A stretch of DNA of 64,000 bases, from NCBI GenBank assembly GCA_945910005.1, contig OX246745.1, forward strand, positions 39,522,419 to 39,586,418, read 5' to 3'. Each line of letters starts with the position of its first letter. The first letter of the stretch is position 1. The stretch is from Isoperla grammatica. Lineage: Eukaryota; Arthropoda; Insecta; Plecoptera; Perlodidae. This document shows, piece after piece, positions 25,701 to 36,562 of the stretch. Both the position numbers and the translations under genes were made by a program. Below the pieces are notes generated by a model that had not been told where the DNA came from, did not search any database, and saw only the letters and a list, made by a program, of their open reading frames with translations.

Positions 25701-28340
25701 CAGTGAGTATAGTAGTGAGTGTGCAATGCTACTCTGCTTCTGTGAGCCAGGCTGTCAGTCTAGTAAGCCCGGACATGTGTAGTGAGTATAGTAGTGAGTG
25801 TGCAATGCTACGCTGCTTCTGTGAGCCAGGCTGTCAGTCAAGTAAGCCCGGACATGTGTAGTGAGTATAGTAGTGAGTGTGCAATGCTACGCTGCTTCTG
25901 TGAGCCAGGCTGTCAGTCTAGTAAGCCCGGACATGTGTAGTGAGTATAGTAGTAAGTGTGCAATGCTACGCTGCTTCTGTCAGCCAGGCTGTCAGTCTAG
26001 TAAGCCCGGACATGTGTAGTGAGTATAGTAGTGAGTGTGCAATGCTACGCTGCTTCTGTGAGCCAGGCTGTCAGTCTAGTAGGCCCGGACATGTGTAGTG
26101 AGTAAAGTAGTGAGTGTGCAATGCTACGCTGCTTCTGTCAGCCAGGCTGTCAGTCTAGTAAGCCCGGACATGTGTAGTGAGTATAGTAGTGAGTGTGCAA
26201 TGCTACGCTGCTTCTGTGAGCCAGGCTGTCAGTCTAGTAGGCCCCGACATGTGTAGTGAGTATAGTAGAGAGTGTGCAATGCTACGCTGCTTCTGTCAGC
26301 CAGGCTGTCAGTCTAGTAAGCCCGGACATGTGTAGTGAGTATAGTAGTGAGTGAGTGTGCAATGCTACGCTGCTTCTGTGAGCCAGGTTGTCAGTCTAGT
26401 AAGCCCGGACATGTGTAGTGAGTATAGAAGTAAGTGTGCAATGCTACGCTGCTTCTGTCAGCCAGGCTGTCAGTCTAGTAAGCCCGGACATGTGTAGTGA
26501 GTATAGTAGTGAGTGTGCAATGCTACGCTGCTTCTGTGAGACAGGCTGTCAGTCTAGTAGGCCCGGACATGTGTAGTGAGTATAGTAGTGAGTGTGCAAT
26601 GCTACGCTGCTTCTGTCAGCCAGGCTGTCAGTCTAGTAAGCCCGGACATGTGTAGTGAGTATAGTAGTGAGTGTGCAATGCTACGCTGCTTCTGTGAGCC
26701 ATGCTGTCAGTCTAGTAAGCCCGGACATGTGTAGTGAGTATAGTAGTGAGTGAGTGTGCAATGCTACGCTGCTTCTGTCAGCCAGGCTGTCAGTCTAGTA
26801 AGCCCGGACATGTGTAGTGAGTATAGTAGTAAGTGTGCAATGCTACGCTGCTTCTGTGAGCCAGGCTGTCAGTCTAGTAAGCCCGGACATGTGTAGTGAG
26901 TATAGTAGTGAGTGAGTGTGCAATGCTACGCTGCTTCTGTGAGCCAGGCTGTCAGTCTAGTAAGCCCGGCCATGTGTAGTGAGTATAGTAGTGAGTGAGT
27001 GTGCAATGCTACGCTGCTTCTGTGAGCCAGGTTGTCAGTCTAGTAAGCCCGGACATGTGTAGTGAGTATAGTAGTGAGTGTGCAATGCTACGCTGCTTCT
27101 GTGAGCCAGGCTGTCAGTCTAGTAAGCCCGGACATGTGTAGTGAGTATAGTAGTGAGTGAGTGTGCAATGCTACGCTGCTTCTGTCAGCCAGGCTGTCAG
27201 TCTAGTAAGCCCGGACATGTGTAGTGAGTATAGTAGTGAGTGTGCAATGCTACGCTGCTTCTGTAAGCCAGGCTGTAAGTCTAGTAAGCCCGGACATGTG
27301 TAGTGAGTATAGTAGTGAGTGAGTGTGCAATGCTACGCTGCTTCTGTGAGCCAGGCTGTCAGTCTAGTAGGCCCGGACATGTGTAGTGAGTATAGTAGTG
27401 AGTGTGCAATGCTACGCTGTTTCTGTGAGCCAGGCTGTCAGTCTAGTAGGCCCGGACATGTGTAGTGAGTATGGTAGTGAGTGTGCAATGCTACGCTGCT
27501 TCTGTAAGCCGGGCTGTCAGTCTAGTAAGCCCGGACATGTGTAGTGAGTATAGTAGTGAGTGAGTGTGCAATGCAACGCTGCTTCTGTGAGCCAGGCTGT
27601 CAGTCTAGTAAGCCCGGACATGTGTAGTGAGTATAGTAGTAAGTGTGCAATGCTACGCTGCTTCTGTCAGCCAGGCTGTCAGTCTAGTAAGCCCGGACAT
27701 GTGTAGTGAGTATAGTAGTGAGTGAGTGTGCAATGCTACGCTGCTTCTGTCAGCCAGGCTGTAAGTCTAGTAAGCCCGGACATGTGTAGTGAGTATAGTA
27801 GTGAGTGTGCAATGCTACGCTGCTTCTGTCAGCCAGGCTGTCAGTCTAGTAAGCCCGGCCATGTGTAGTGAGTATAGTAGTGGGTGAGTGTGCAATGCTA
27901 CGCTGCTTCTGTGAGCCAGGCTGTCAGTCTAGTAAGCCCGGACATGTGTAGTGAGTATAGTAGTGAGTGAGTGTGCAATGCTATGCTGCTTCTGTGAGCC
28001 AGGCTGTCAGTCTAGTAAGCCCGGACATGTGTAGTTAGTATAGTAGTGAGTGAGTGTGCAATGCTATGCTGCTTCTGTGAGCCAGGCTGTCAGTCTAGTA
28101 AGCCCGGACATGTGTAGTGAGTATAGTAGTGAGTGAATGTGCAATGCTATGCTGCTTCTGTGAGCCAGGCTGTCAGTCTAGTAAACCCGGACATGTGTAG
28201 TGAGTATAGAAGTGAGTGTGCAATGCTACGCTGCTTCTGTCAGCCAGGCTGTCAGTCTAGTAAGCCCGGACATGTGTAGTGAGTATAGTAGTGAGTGTGC
28301 AATGCTACGCTGCTTCTGTGAGCCAGGCTGTCAGTCTAGT
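19763..28340 (+). repeat. Array domain without the deletion-marker monomers (B side)
   Basis: This is the block B counterpart of the first 6.8 kb and is likewise free of AAGCGG and 12 bp-loss monomers. It is about 1.8 kb longer, mainly from the extra segment at about 24,130-26,050. The AATTTCCGG oddity recurs near 23,689. The first AAGCGG marker follows at 28,424. Confidence 0.75.
24130..26050 (+). repeat. ~1.9 kb segment present in block B but not in block A
   Basis: Block A passes directly from the GTACAATG monomer near 4,600 to the TAGTAGGCCC / GAGTAAAG pair at about 4,640-4,670. In block B the same two landmarks lie about 1,916 bp further apart, roughly 24 monomers. The inserted monomers carry variants I saw nowhere else, with the CCCG of AAGCCCGG replaced: AAGATATGACATG near 24,563, AAGATCGGACATG near 24,806 and AAGATCGTACATG near 24,889. 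TAGCGAGTGAG also occurs here. Either B gained it or A lost it; sequence alone does not decide. Confidence 0.65.
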
Positions 28341-28779
28341 AAGCCCGGACATGTGTAGTGAGTATAGTAGTGAGTGAGTGTGCAATGCTACGCTGCTTCT
28401 GTCAGCCAGGCTGTCAGTCTAGTAAGCGGACATGTGTAGTGAGTATAGTAGTGAGTGTGCAATGCTACGCTGCTTCTGTGAGCCAGGCTGTCAGTCTAGT
28501 AAGCCCGGACATGTGTAGTGAGTATAGTAGTGAGTGTGCAATGCTACGCTGCTTCTGTCAGCCAGGCTGTAAGTCTAGTAAGCCCGGACATGTGTAGTGA
28601 GTATAGTAGTGAGTTTGCAATGCTACGCTGTTTCTGTCAGCCAGGCTGTCAGTCTAGTAAGCCCGGCCATGTGTAGTGAGTATAGTAGTGAGTGTGCAAT
28701 GCTACGCTGCTTCTGTGAGCCAGGCTGTCAGTCTAGTAAGCCCGGACATGTGTAGTGAGTATAGTAGTGAGTGAGTGTG

Positions 28780-28807
28780 CAATTCTACGCTGCTTCTGTC
28801 AGTCTAG
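28780..28807 (+). repeat. 12 bp-loss monomer, copy 6
   Basis: It is the block B partner of copy 1 (offset 21,594). One additional monomer with GGACATTTG lies between it and the usual GTAAGCC/TAATCCC monomer. Confidence 0.92.
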
Positions 28808-31256
28808 TAAGCCCGGCCATGTGTAGTGAGTATAGTAGTGAGTGTGCAATGCTACGCTGCTTCTGTCAGCCAGGCTGTCAGTCTAGTAAGCCCGGACATT
28901 TGTAGTGAGTATAGTAGTGAGTGTACAATGCTACGCTGCTTCTGTAAGCCAGGCTGTCAGTCTAGTAATCCCGGACATGTGTAGTGAGTTTAGTAGTGAG
29001 TGTGCCATGCTACGCTGCTTCTGTGAGCCAGGCTGTCAGTCTAGTAAGCCCGGACATGTGTAGTGAGTATAGTAGTGAGTGTGCAATGCTACGCTGCTTC
29101 TGTCAGCCAGGCTGTCAGTCTAGTAAGCCCGGACATGTGTAGTGAGTATAGTAGTGAGTGTATATGCTACGCTGCTTCTGTCAGCCAGGCTGTCAGTCTA
29201 GTAAGCCCGGACATGTGTAGTGAGTATAGTAGTGAGTGAGTGTGCAATGCTACGCCACTTCTGTGAGCCAGACTGTCAGTCTAGTAAGCCCGAACATGTG
29301 TAGTGAGTATAGTAGTGAGTGAGTGTGCAATGCTACGCTGCTTCTGTGAGCCAGGCTGTCAGTCTAGTAAGCCCGGACATGTGTAGTGAGTGTAGTAGTG
29401 AGTGAGTGTGCAATGCTACGCTGCTTCTGTGAGACAGGCTGTCAGTCTAGTAAGCCCGGCCATGTGTAGTGAGTATAGTAGTGAGTGAACAATGCTACGC
29501 TGCTCCTGTGAGCCAGGCTGTCAGTCTAGTAAGCCCGGACATGTGTAGTGAGTATAGTAGTGAGTGTGCAATGCTACGCTGCTTCTGTGAGCCAGGCTGT
29601 CAGTCTAGTAAGCCCGGACATGTGTAGTGAGTATAGTAGTGAGTGTGCAATGCTACGCTGCTTCTGTCAGCCAGGCTGTCAGTCTAGTAAGCCCGGACAT
29701 GTGTAGTGAGTATAGTAGTGAGTGTGCAATGCTACGCTGCTTCTGTGAGCCAGGCTGTCAGTCTAGTAAGCCCGGACATGTGTAGTGAGTATAGTAGTGA
29801 GTGAGTGGGCAATGCTACGCTGCTTCTGTCAGCCAGGCTGTCAGTCTAGTAAGCCCGGACATGTGTAGTGAGTATAGTAGTGAGTGTGCAATGCTACGCT
29901 GCTTCTGTCAGCCAGGCTGTCAGTCTAGTAAGCCCGTTCATGTGTAGTTAGTATAGTAGTGAGTGTGCAATGCTACGCTGCTTCTGTGAGCCAGGCGGTC
30001 AGTCTAGTAAGCCCGGACATGTGTAGTGAGTATAGTAGTGATGAGTGTGCAATGCTACGCTGCTTCTGTGAGCCAGGCTGTCAGTCTAGTAAGCCCGGAC
30101 ATGTGTAGTGAGTATAGTAGTGAGTGAGTGTGCAATGCTATGCTGCTTCTGTGAGCCAGGCTGTCAGTCTAGTAAGCCCGGACATGTGTAGTGAGTATAG
30201 TAGTGAGTGAGTGTGCAATGCTATGCTGCTTCTGTGAGCCAGGCTGTCAGTCTAGTAAGCCCGGACATGTGTAGTGAGTATAGGAGTGAGTGAGTGTGCA
30301 ATGCTATGCTGCTTCTGTGAGCCAGGCTGTCAGTCTAGTAAGCCCGGACATGTGTAGTGAGTATAGAAGTGAGTGTGCAATGCTACGCTGCTTCTGTCAG
30401 CCAGGCTGTCAGTCTAGTAAGCCCGGACATGTGTAGTGAGTATAGTAGTGAGTGTGCAATGCTACGCTGCTTCTGTCAGCCAGGCTGTCAGTCTAGTAAG
30501 CCCGGACATGTGTAGTGAGTATAGAAGTGAGTGAGTGTGCAATGCTACGCTGCTTCTGTCAGCCAGGCTGTCAGTCTAGTAAGCGGACATGTGTAGTGAG
30601 TATAGTAGTGAGTGTGCAATGCTACGCTGCTTCTGTGAGCCAGGCTGTCAGTCTAGTAAGCCCGGACATGTGTAGTGAGTATAGTAGTGAGTGTGCAATG
30701 CTACGCTGCTTCTGTCAGCCAGGCTGTCATTCTAGTAAGCCCGGACATGTGTAGTGAGTATAGTAGTGAGTGTGCAATGCTACGCTGCTTCTGTGAGCCA
30801 GGCTGTCAGTCTAGTAAGCCCGGACATGTGTAGTGAGTATAGTAGTGAGTGTGCAATGCTACGCTGCTTCTGTCAGCCAGGCTGTCAGTCTAGTAAGCCC
30901 GGACATGTGTAGTGAGTATAGTAGTGAGTGTGCAATGCTACGCTGCTTCTGTCAGCCAGGCTGTCAGTCTAGTAAGCCCGGACATGTGTAGTGAGTATAG
31001 TAGTGAGTGTGCAATGCTACGCTGATTCTGTCAGCCAGGCTGTCAGTCTAGTAAGCCCGGACATGTGTAGTGAGTATAGTAGTGAGTGAGTGTGCAATGC
31101 TACGCTACTTCTGTGAGCCAGGCTGTCAGTCTAGTAAGCCCGGACATGTGTAGTGAGTATAGTAGTGAGTGAGTGTGCAATGCTACGCTGCTTCTGTCAG
31201 CCAGGCTGTCAGTCTAGTAAGCCCGGACATGTGTAGTGAGTTTAGTAGTGAGTGTG

Positions 31257-31295
31257 CAATTCTACGCTGCTTCTGTCAGCCAGGCTGTCAGTCTA
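31257..31295 (+). repeat. CAATTCTA monomer that keeps the full 12 bases (block B)
   Basis: It is the partner of the monomer at 9,022 (offset 22,235). It shows that the unusual combination existed before the A/B duplication. Confidence 0.8.
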
Positions 31296-31497
31296 GTAAG
31301 CCCGGACATGTGTAGTGAGTATAGTAGTAAGTGTGCAATGCTACGCTGTTTCTGTCAGCCAGGCTGTCAGTCTAGTAAGCCCGGCCATGTGTAGTGAGTA
31401 TAGTAGTGAGTGTGCAATGCTACGCTGCTTCTGTGAGCCAGGCTGTCAGTCTTGTAAGCCCGGACATGTGTAGTGAGTATAGTAGTGAGTGAGTGTG

Positions 31498-31525
31498 CAA
31501 TTCTACGCTGCTTCTGTCAGTTTAG
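31498..31525 (+). repeat. 12 bp-loss monomer, copy 7
   Basis: It is the partner of copy 2 and shares CAGTTTAG and the following GTAAGGTAGG. Confidence 0.92.
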
Positions 31526-33482
31526 TAAGCCCGGCCATGTGTAGTGAGTATAGTAGTGAGTGTGCAATGCTACGCTGCTTCTGTAAGGTAGGCTGTCAGT
31601 CTAGTAATCCCGGACATGTGTAGTGAGTATAGTAGTGAGTGTGCAATGCTACGCTGCTTCTGTGAGCCAGGCTGTCAGTCTAGTAAGCCCGGACATGTGT
31701 AGTGAAAATAGTAGTGAGTGTGCAATGCTACGCTGCTTCTGTCAGCCAGGCTGTCAGTCTAGTAAGCCCGGACATGTGTAGTGAGTATAGTAGTGAGTGT
31801 GCAATGCTACGCTGCTTCTGTCAGCCAGGCTGTCAGTCTAGTAAGCCCGGACATGTGTAGTGAGTATAGTAGTGAGTGAGTGTGCAATGCTACGCTACTT
31901 CTGTGAGCCAGACTGTCAGTCTAGTAAGCCCGGACATGTGTAGTGAGTATAGGAGTGATTGAGTGTGCATTGCTACGCTGCTTCTGTGAGCCAGGCTGTC
32001 GGTCTAGTAAGCCCGGACATGTGTAGTGAGTATAGTAGTGAGTGTGCAATGCTACGCTGCTTCTGTGAGCCAGGCTGTCAGTCTAGTAAGCCCGGCCATG
32101 TGTAGTGAGTATAGTAGTGAGTGTGCAATGCTACGCTGCTTCTGTGAGCCAGGCTGTCAGTCTAGTAAGCCCGGCCATGTGTAGTGAGTATAGTAGTGAG
32201 TGTGCAATGCTACGCTGCTTCTGTGAGCCAGGCTGTCAGTCTAGTAAGCCCGGCCATGTGTAGTGAGTATAGTAGTGAGTGTGCAATGCTACGCTGCTTC
32301 TGTGAGCCAGGCTGTCAGTCTAGTAAGCCCGGCCATGTGTAGTGAGTATAGTAGTGAGTGTGCAATGCTACGCTGCTTCTGTGAGCCAGGCTGTCAGTCT
32401 AGTAAGCCCGGACATGTGTAGTGAGTATAGTAGTGAGTGTGCAATGCTACGCTGCTTCTGTGAGCCAGGCTGTCAGTCTAGTAATCCCGGACATGTGTAG
32501 TGAGTATAGTTGTGAGTGTGCAATGCTACGCTGCTTCTGTGAGCCAGGCTGTCAGTGTAGTAAGCCCGGCCATGTGTAGTGAGTATAGTAGTGAGTGTGC
32601 AATGCTACGCTGCTTCTGTGAGCCAGGCTGTCAGTCTAGTAAGCCCGGACATGTGTAGTGAGTATAGTAGTGAGTGAGTGTGCAATGCTATGCTTCTTCT
32701 GTGAGCCAGGCTGTCAGTCTAGTAAGCCCGGACATGTGTAGTGAGTATAGAAGTGAGTGTGCAATGCTTCGCTGCTTCTGTCAGCCAGGCTGTCAGTCTA
32801 GTAAGCCCGGACATGTGTAGTGAGTATAGTAGTGAGTGTGCAATGCTACGCTGCTTCTGTGAGCCAGGCTGTCAGTCTAGTAAGCCCGGACATGTGTAGT
32901 GAGTATAGTAGTGAGTGAGTGTGCAATGCTACGCTGCTTCTGTCAGCCAGGCTGTCAGTCTAGTAAGCGGACATGTGTAGTAAGTATAGTAGTGAGTGTG
33001 CAATGCTACGCTGCTTCTGTGAGCCAGGCTGTCAGTCTAGTAAGCCCGGACATGTGTAGTGAGTATAGCAGTGAGTGTGCAATGCTACGCTGCTTCTGTG
33101 AGCCAGGCTGTCAGTCTAGTAAGCCCGGACATGTGTAGTGAGTATAGTAGTGAGTGAGTGTGCAATGCTATGCTTCTTCTGTGAGCCAGGCTGTAAGTCT
33201 AGTAAGCCCGGACATGTGTAGTGAGTATAGTAGTGAGTGTGCAATGCTACGCTGCTTCTGTCAGCCAGGCTGTCAGTCTAGTAAGCCCGGACATGTGTAG
33301 TGAGTATAGTAGTGAGTGTGCAATGCTACGCTGTTTCTGTCGGCCAGGCTGTCAGTCTAGTAAGCCCGGCCATGTGTAGTGAGTATAGTAGTGAGTGTGC
33401 AATGCTACGCTGCTTCTGTGAGCCAGGCTGTCAGTCTAGTAAGCCCGGACATGTGTAGTGAGTATAGTAGTGAGTGAGTGTG

Positions 33483-33510
33483 CAATTCTACGCTGCTTCT
33501 GTCAGTCTAG
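33483..33510 (+). repeat. 12 bp-loss monomer, copy 8
   Basis: This is the standard form. It corresponds to both copies 3 and 4, since block B has the 2,720 bp unit once. Confidence 0.92.
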
Positions 33511-36500
33511 TAAGCCCGGCCATGTGTAGTGAGTATAGTAGTGAGTGTGCAATGCTACGCTGCTTCTGTAAGCCAGGCTGTCAGTCTAGTAATCCCGGAC
33601 ATGTGAAGTGAGTTTAGTAGTGAGTGTGCAATGCTACGCTGCTTCTGTGAGCCAGGCTGTCAGTCTAGTAAGCCCGGACATGTGTAGTGAGTATAGTAGT
33701 GAGTGTGCAATGCTACGCTGCTTCTGTCAGCCAGGCTGTCAGTCTAGTAAGCCCGGACATGTGTAGGGAGTATAGTAGTGAGTGTGCAATGCTACGCTGC
33801 TTCTGTCAGCCAGGCTGTCAGTCTAGTAAGCCCGGACATGTGTAGTGAGTATAGTTGTGAGTGAGTGTGCAATGCTACGCTACTTCTGTGAGCCAGACTG
33901 TCAGTCTAGTAAGCCCGGACATGTGTAGTGAGTATAGTAGTGAGTGAGTGTGCAATGCTACGCTGCTTCTGTCAGCCAGGCTGTCAGTCTAGTAAGCCCG
34001 GACATGTGTAGTGGTTGTAATAGTGAGTGAGTGTGCAATGCTACGCTGCTTCTGTGAGCCAGGCTTTCAGTCTAGTAAGCCCGGCCATGTGTAGTGAGTA
34101 TAGTAGTGAGTGTGCAATGCTACGCTGCTTCTGTGAGCCAGGCTGTCAGTCTAGTAAGCCCGGACATGTGTAGTGAGTATAGTAGTGAGTGTGCAATGCT
34201 ACGCTGCTTCTGTGAGCCAGGCTGTCAGTCTAGTAAGCCCGGACATGTGTAGTGAGTATAGAAGTGAGTGTGCAATGCTACGCTGCTTCTGTCAGCCAGG
34301 CTGTCAGTCTAGTAAGCCCGGACATGTGTAGTGAGTATAGTAGTGAGTGAGCAATGCTACGCTGCTTCTGTGAGACAGGCTGTCAGTCTAGTAGGCCCGG
34401 ACATGTGTAGTGAGTATAGTAGTGAGTGTGCAATGCTACGCTGCTTCTGTCAGCCAGGCTCTCAGTCTAGTAAGCCCGGACATGTGTAGTGAGTATAGTA
34501 GTGAGTGTGCAATGCTACGCTGCTTCTGTGAGCCAGGCTGTCAGTCTAGTAAGCCCGGACATGTGTAGTGAGTATAGTAGTGAGTGAGTGTGCAATGCTA
34601 CGCTGCTTCTGTCAGCCAGGCTGTCAGTCTAGTAAGCCCGGACATGTGTAGTGAGTATAGTAGTAAGTGTGCAATGCTACGCTGCTTCTGTGAGCCAGGC
34701 TGTCAGTCTAGTAAGCCCGGACATGTGTAGTGAGTATAGTAGTGAGTGAGTGTGCAATGCTACGCTGCTTCTGTGAGCCAGGCTGTCAGTCTAGTAAGCC
34801 CGGCCATGTGTAGTGAGTATAGTAGTGAGTGAGTGTGCAATGCTACGCTGCTTCTGTGAGCCAGGTTGTCAGTCTAGTAAGCCCGGACATGTGTAGTGAG
34901 TATAGTAGTGAGTGTGCAATGCTACGCTGCTTCTGTGAGCTAGGCTGTCAGTCTAGTAAGCCCGGAAATGTGTAGTGAGTATAGTAGTGAGTGAGTGTGC
35001 AATGCTACGCTGCTTCTGTCAGCCAGGCTGTCAGTCTAGTAAGCCCGGACATGTGTAGTGAGTATAGTAGTGAGTGTGCAATGCTACGCTGCTTCTGTAA
35101 GCCAGGCTGTAAGTCTAGTAAGCCCGGACATGTGTAATGAGTATAGTAGTGAGTGAGTGTGCAATGCTACGCTGCTTCTGTGAGCCAGGCTGTCAGTCTA
35201 GTAGGCCCGGACATGTGTAGTGAGTATAGTAGTGAGTGTGCAATGCTACGCTGTTTCTATGAGCCAGGCTGTCAGTCTAGTAGGCCCGGACATGTGTAGT
35301 GAGTATAGTAGTGAGTGTGCAATGCTACGCTGCTTCTGTAAGCCAGGCTGTCTGTCTAGTAAGCCCGGACATGTGTAGTGAGTATAGTAGTGAGTGAGTG
35401 TGCAATGCTACGCTGCTTTTGTCAGCCAGGCTGTCAGTCTAGTAAGCCCGGACATGTGTAGTGAGTATAGTAGTGAGTGAGTGTGCAATGCTACGCTGCT
35501 TCTGTCAGCCAGGCTGTCAGTCTAGTAAGCCCGGACATGTGTAGTGAGTATAGTAGTGAGTGTGCAATGCTACGCTGCTTCTGTCAGCCAGGCTGTCAGT
35601 CTAGTAAGCCCGGCCATGTGTAGTGAGTATAGTAGTGAGTGAGTGTGCAATGCTACGCTGCTTCTGTGAGCCAGGCTGTCAGTCTAGAAAGCCCGGACAT
35701 GTGTAGTGAGTATAGTAGTGAGTGAGTGTGCAATGCTATGCTGCTTCTGTGAGCCAGGCTGTCAGTCTAGTAAGCCCGGACATGTGTAGTGAGTATAGTA
35801 GTGAGTGAGTGTGCAATGCTATGCTGCTTCTGTGAGCCAGGCTGTCAGTCTAGTAAGCCCGGACATGTGTAGTGAGTATAGTAGTGAGTGAGTGTGCAAT
35901 GCTATGCTGCTTCTGTGCGCCAGGCTGTCAGTCTAGTAAGCCCGGACATGTGTTGTGAGTATAGAAGTGAGTGTGCAATGCTACGCTGCTTCTGTCAGCC
36001 AGGCTTTCAGTCTAGTAAGCCCGGACATGTGTAGTGAGTATAGTAGTGAGTGTGCAATGCTACGCTGCTTCTGTGAGCCAGGCTGTCAGTCTAGTAAGCC
36101 CGGACATGTGTAGTGAGTATAGTAGTGAGTGAGTGTGCAATGCTACGCTGCTTCTGTCAGCCAGGCTGTCAGTCTAGTAAGCGGACATGTGTAGTGAGTA
36201 TAGTAGTGAGTGTGCAATGCTACGCTGCTTCTGTGAGCTAGGCTGTCAGTCTAGTAAGCCCGGACATGTGTAGTGAGTATAGTAGTGAGTGTGCAATGCT
36301 ACGCTGCTTCTGTCAGCCAGGCTGTCAGTCTAGTAAGCCCGGACATGTGTAGTGAGTATAGTAGTTAGTGTGCAATGCTACGCTGTTTCTGTCAGCCAGG
36401 CTGTCAGTCTAGTAAGCCTGGCCATGTGTAGTGAGTATAGTAGTGTGTGTGCAATGCTACGCTGCTTCTGTGAGCCAGGCTGTCAGTCTAGTAAGCCCGG

Positions 36501-36534
36501 ACATGTGTAGTGAGTATAGTAGTGAGTGAGTGTG

Positions 36535-36562
36535 CAATTCTACGCTGCTTCTGTCAGTCTAG
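36535..36562 (+). repeat. 12 bp-loss monomer, copy 9
   Basis: This is the standard form and the partner of copy 5. An odd GTGTGTGTGC tract lies in the monomers just upstream, near 36,444. Confidence 0.92.
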
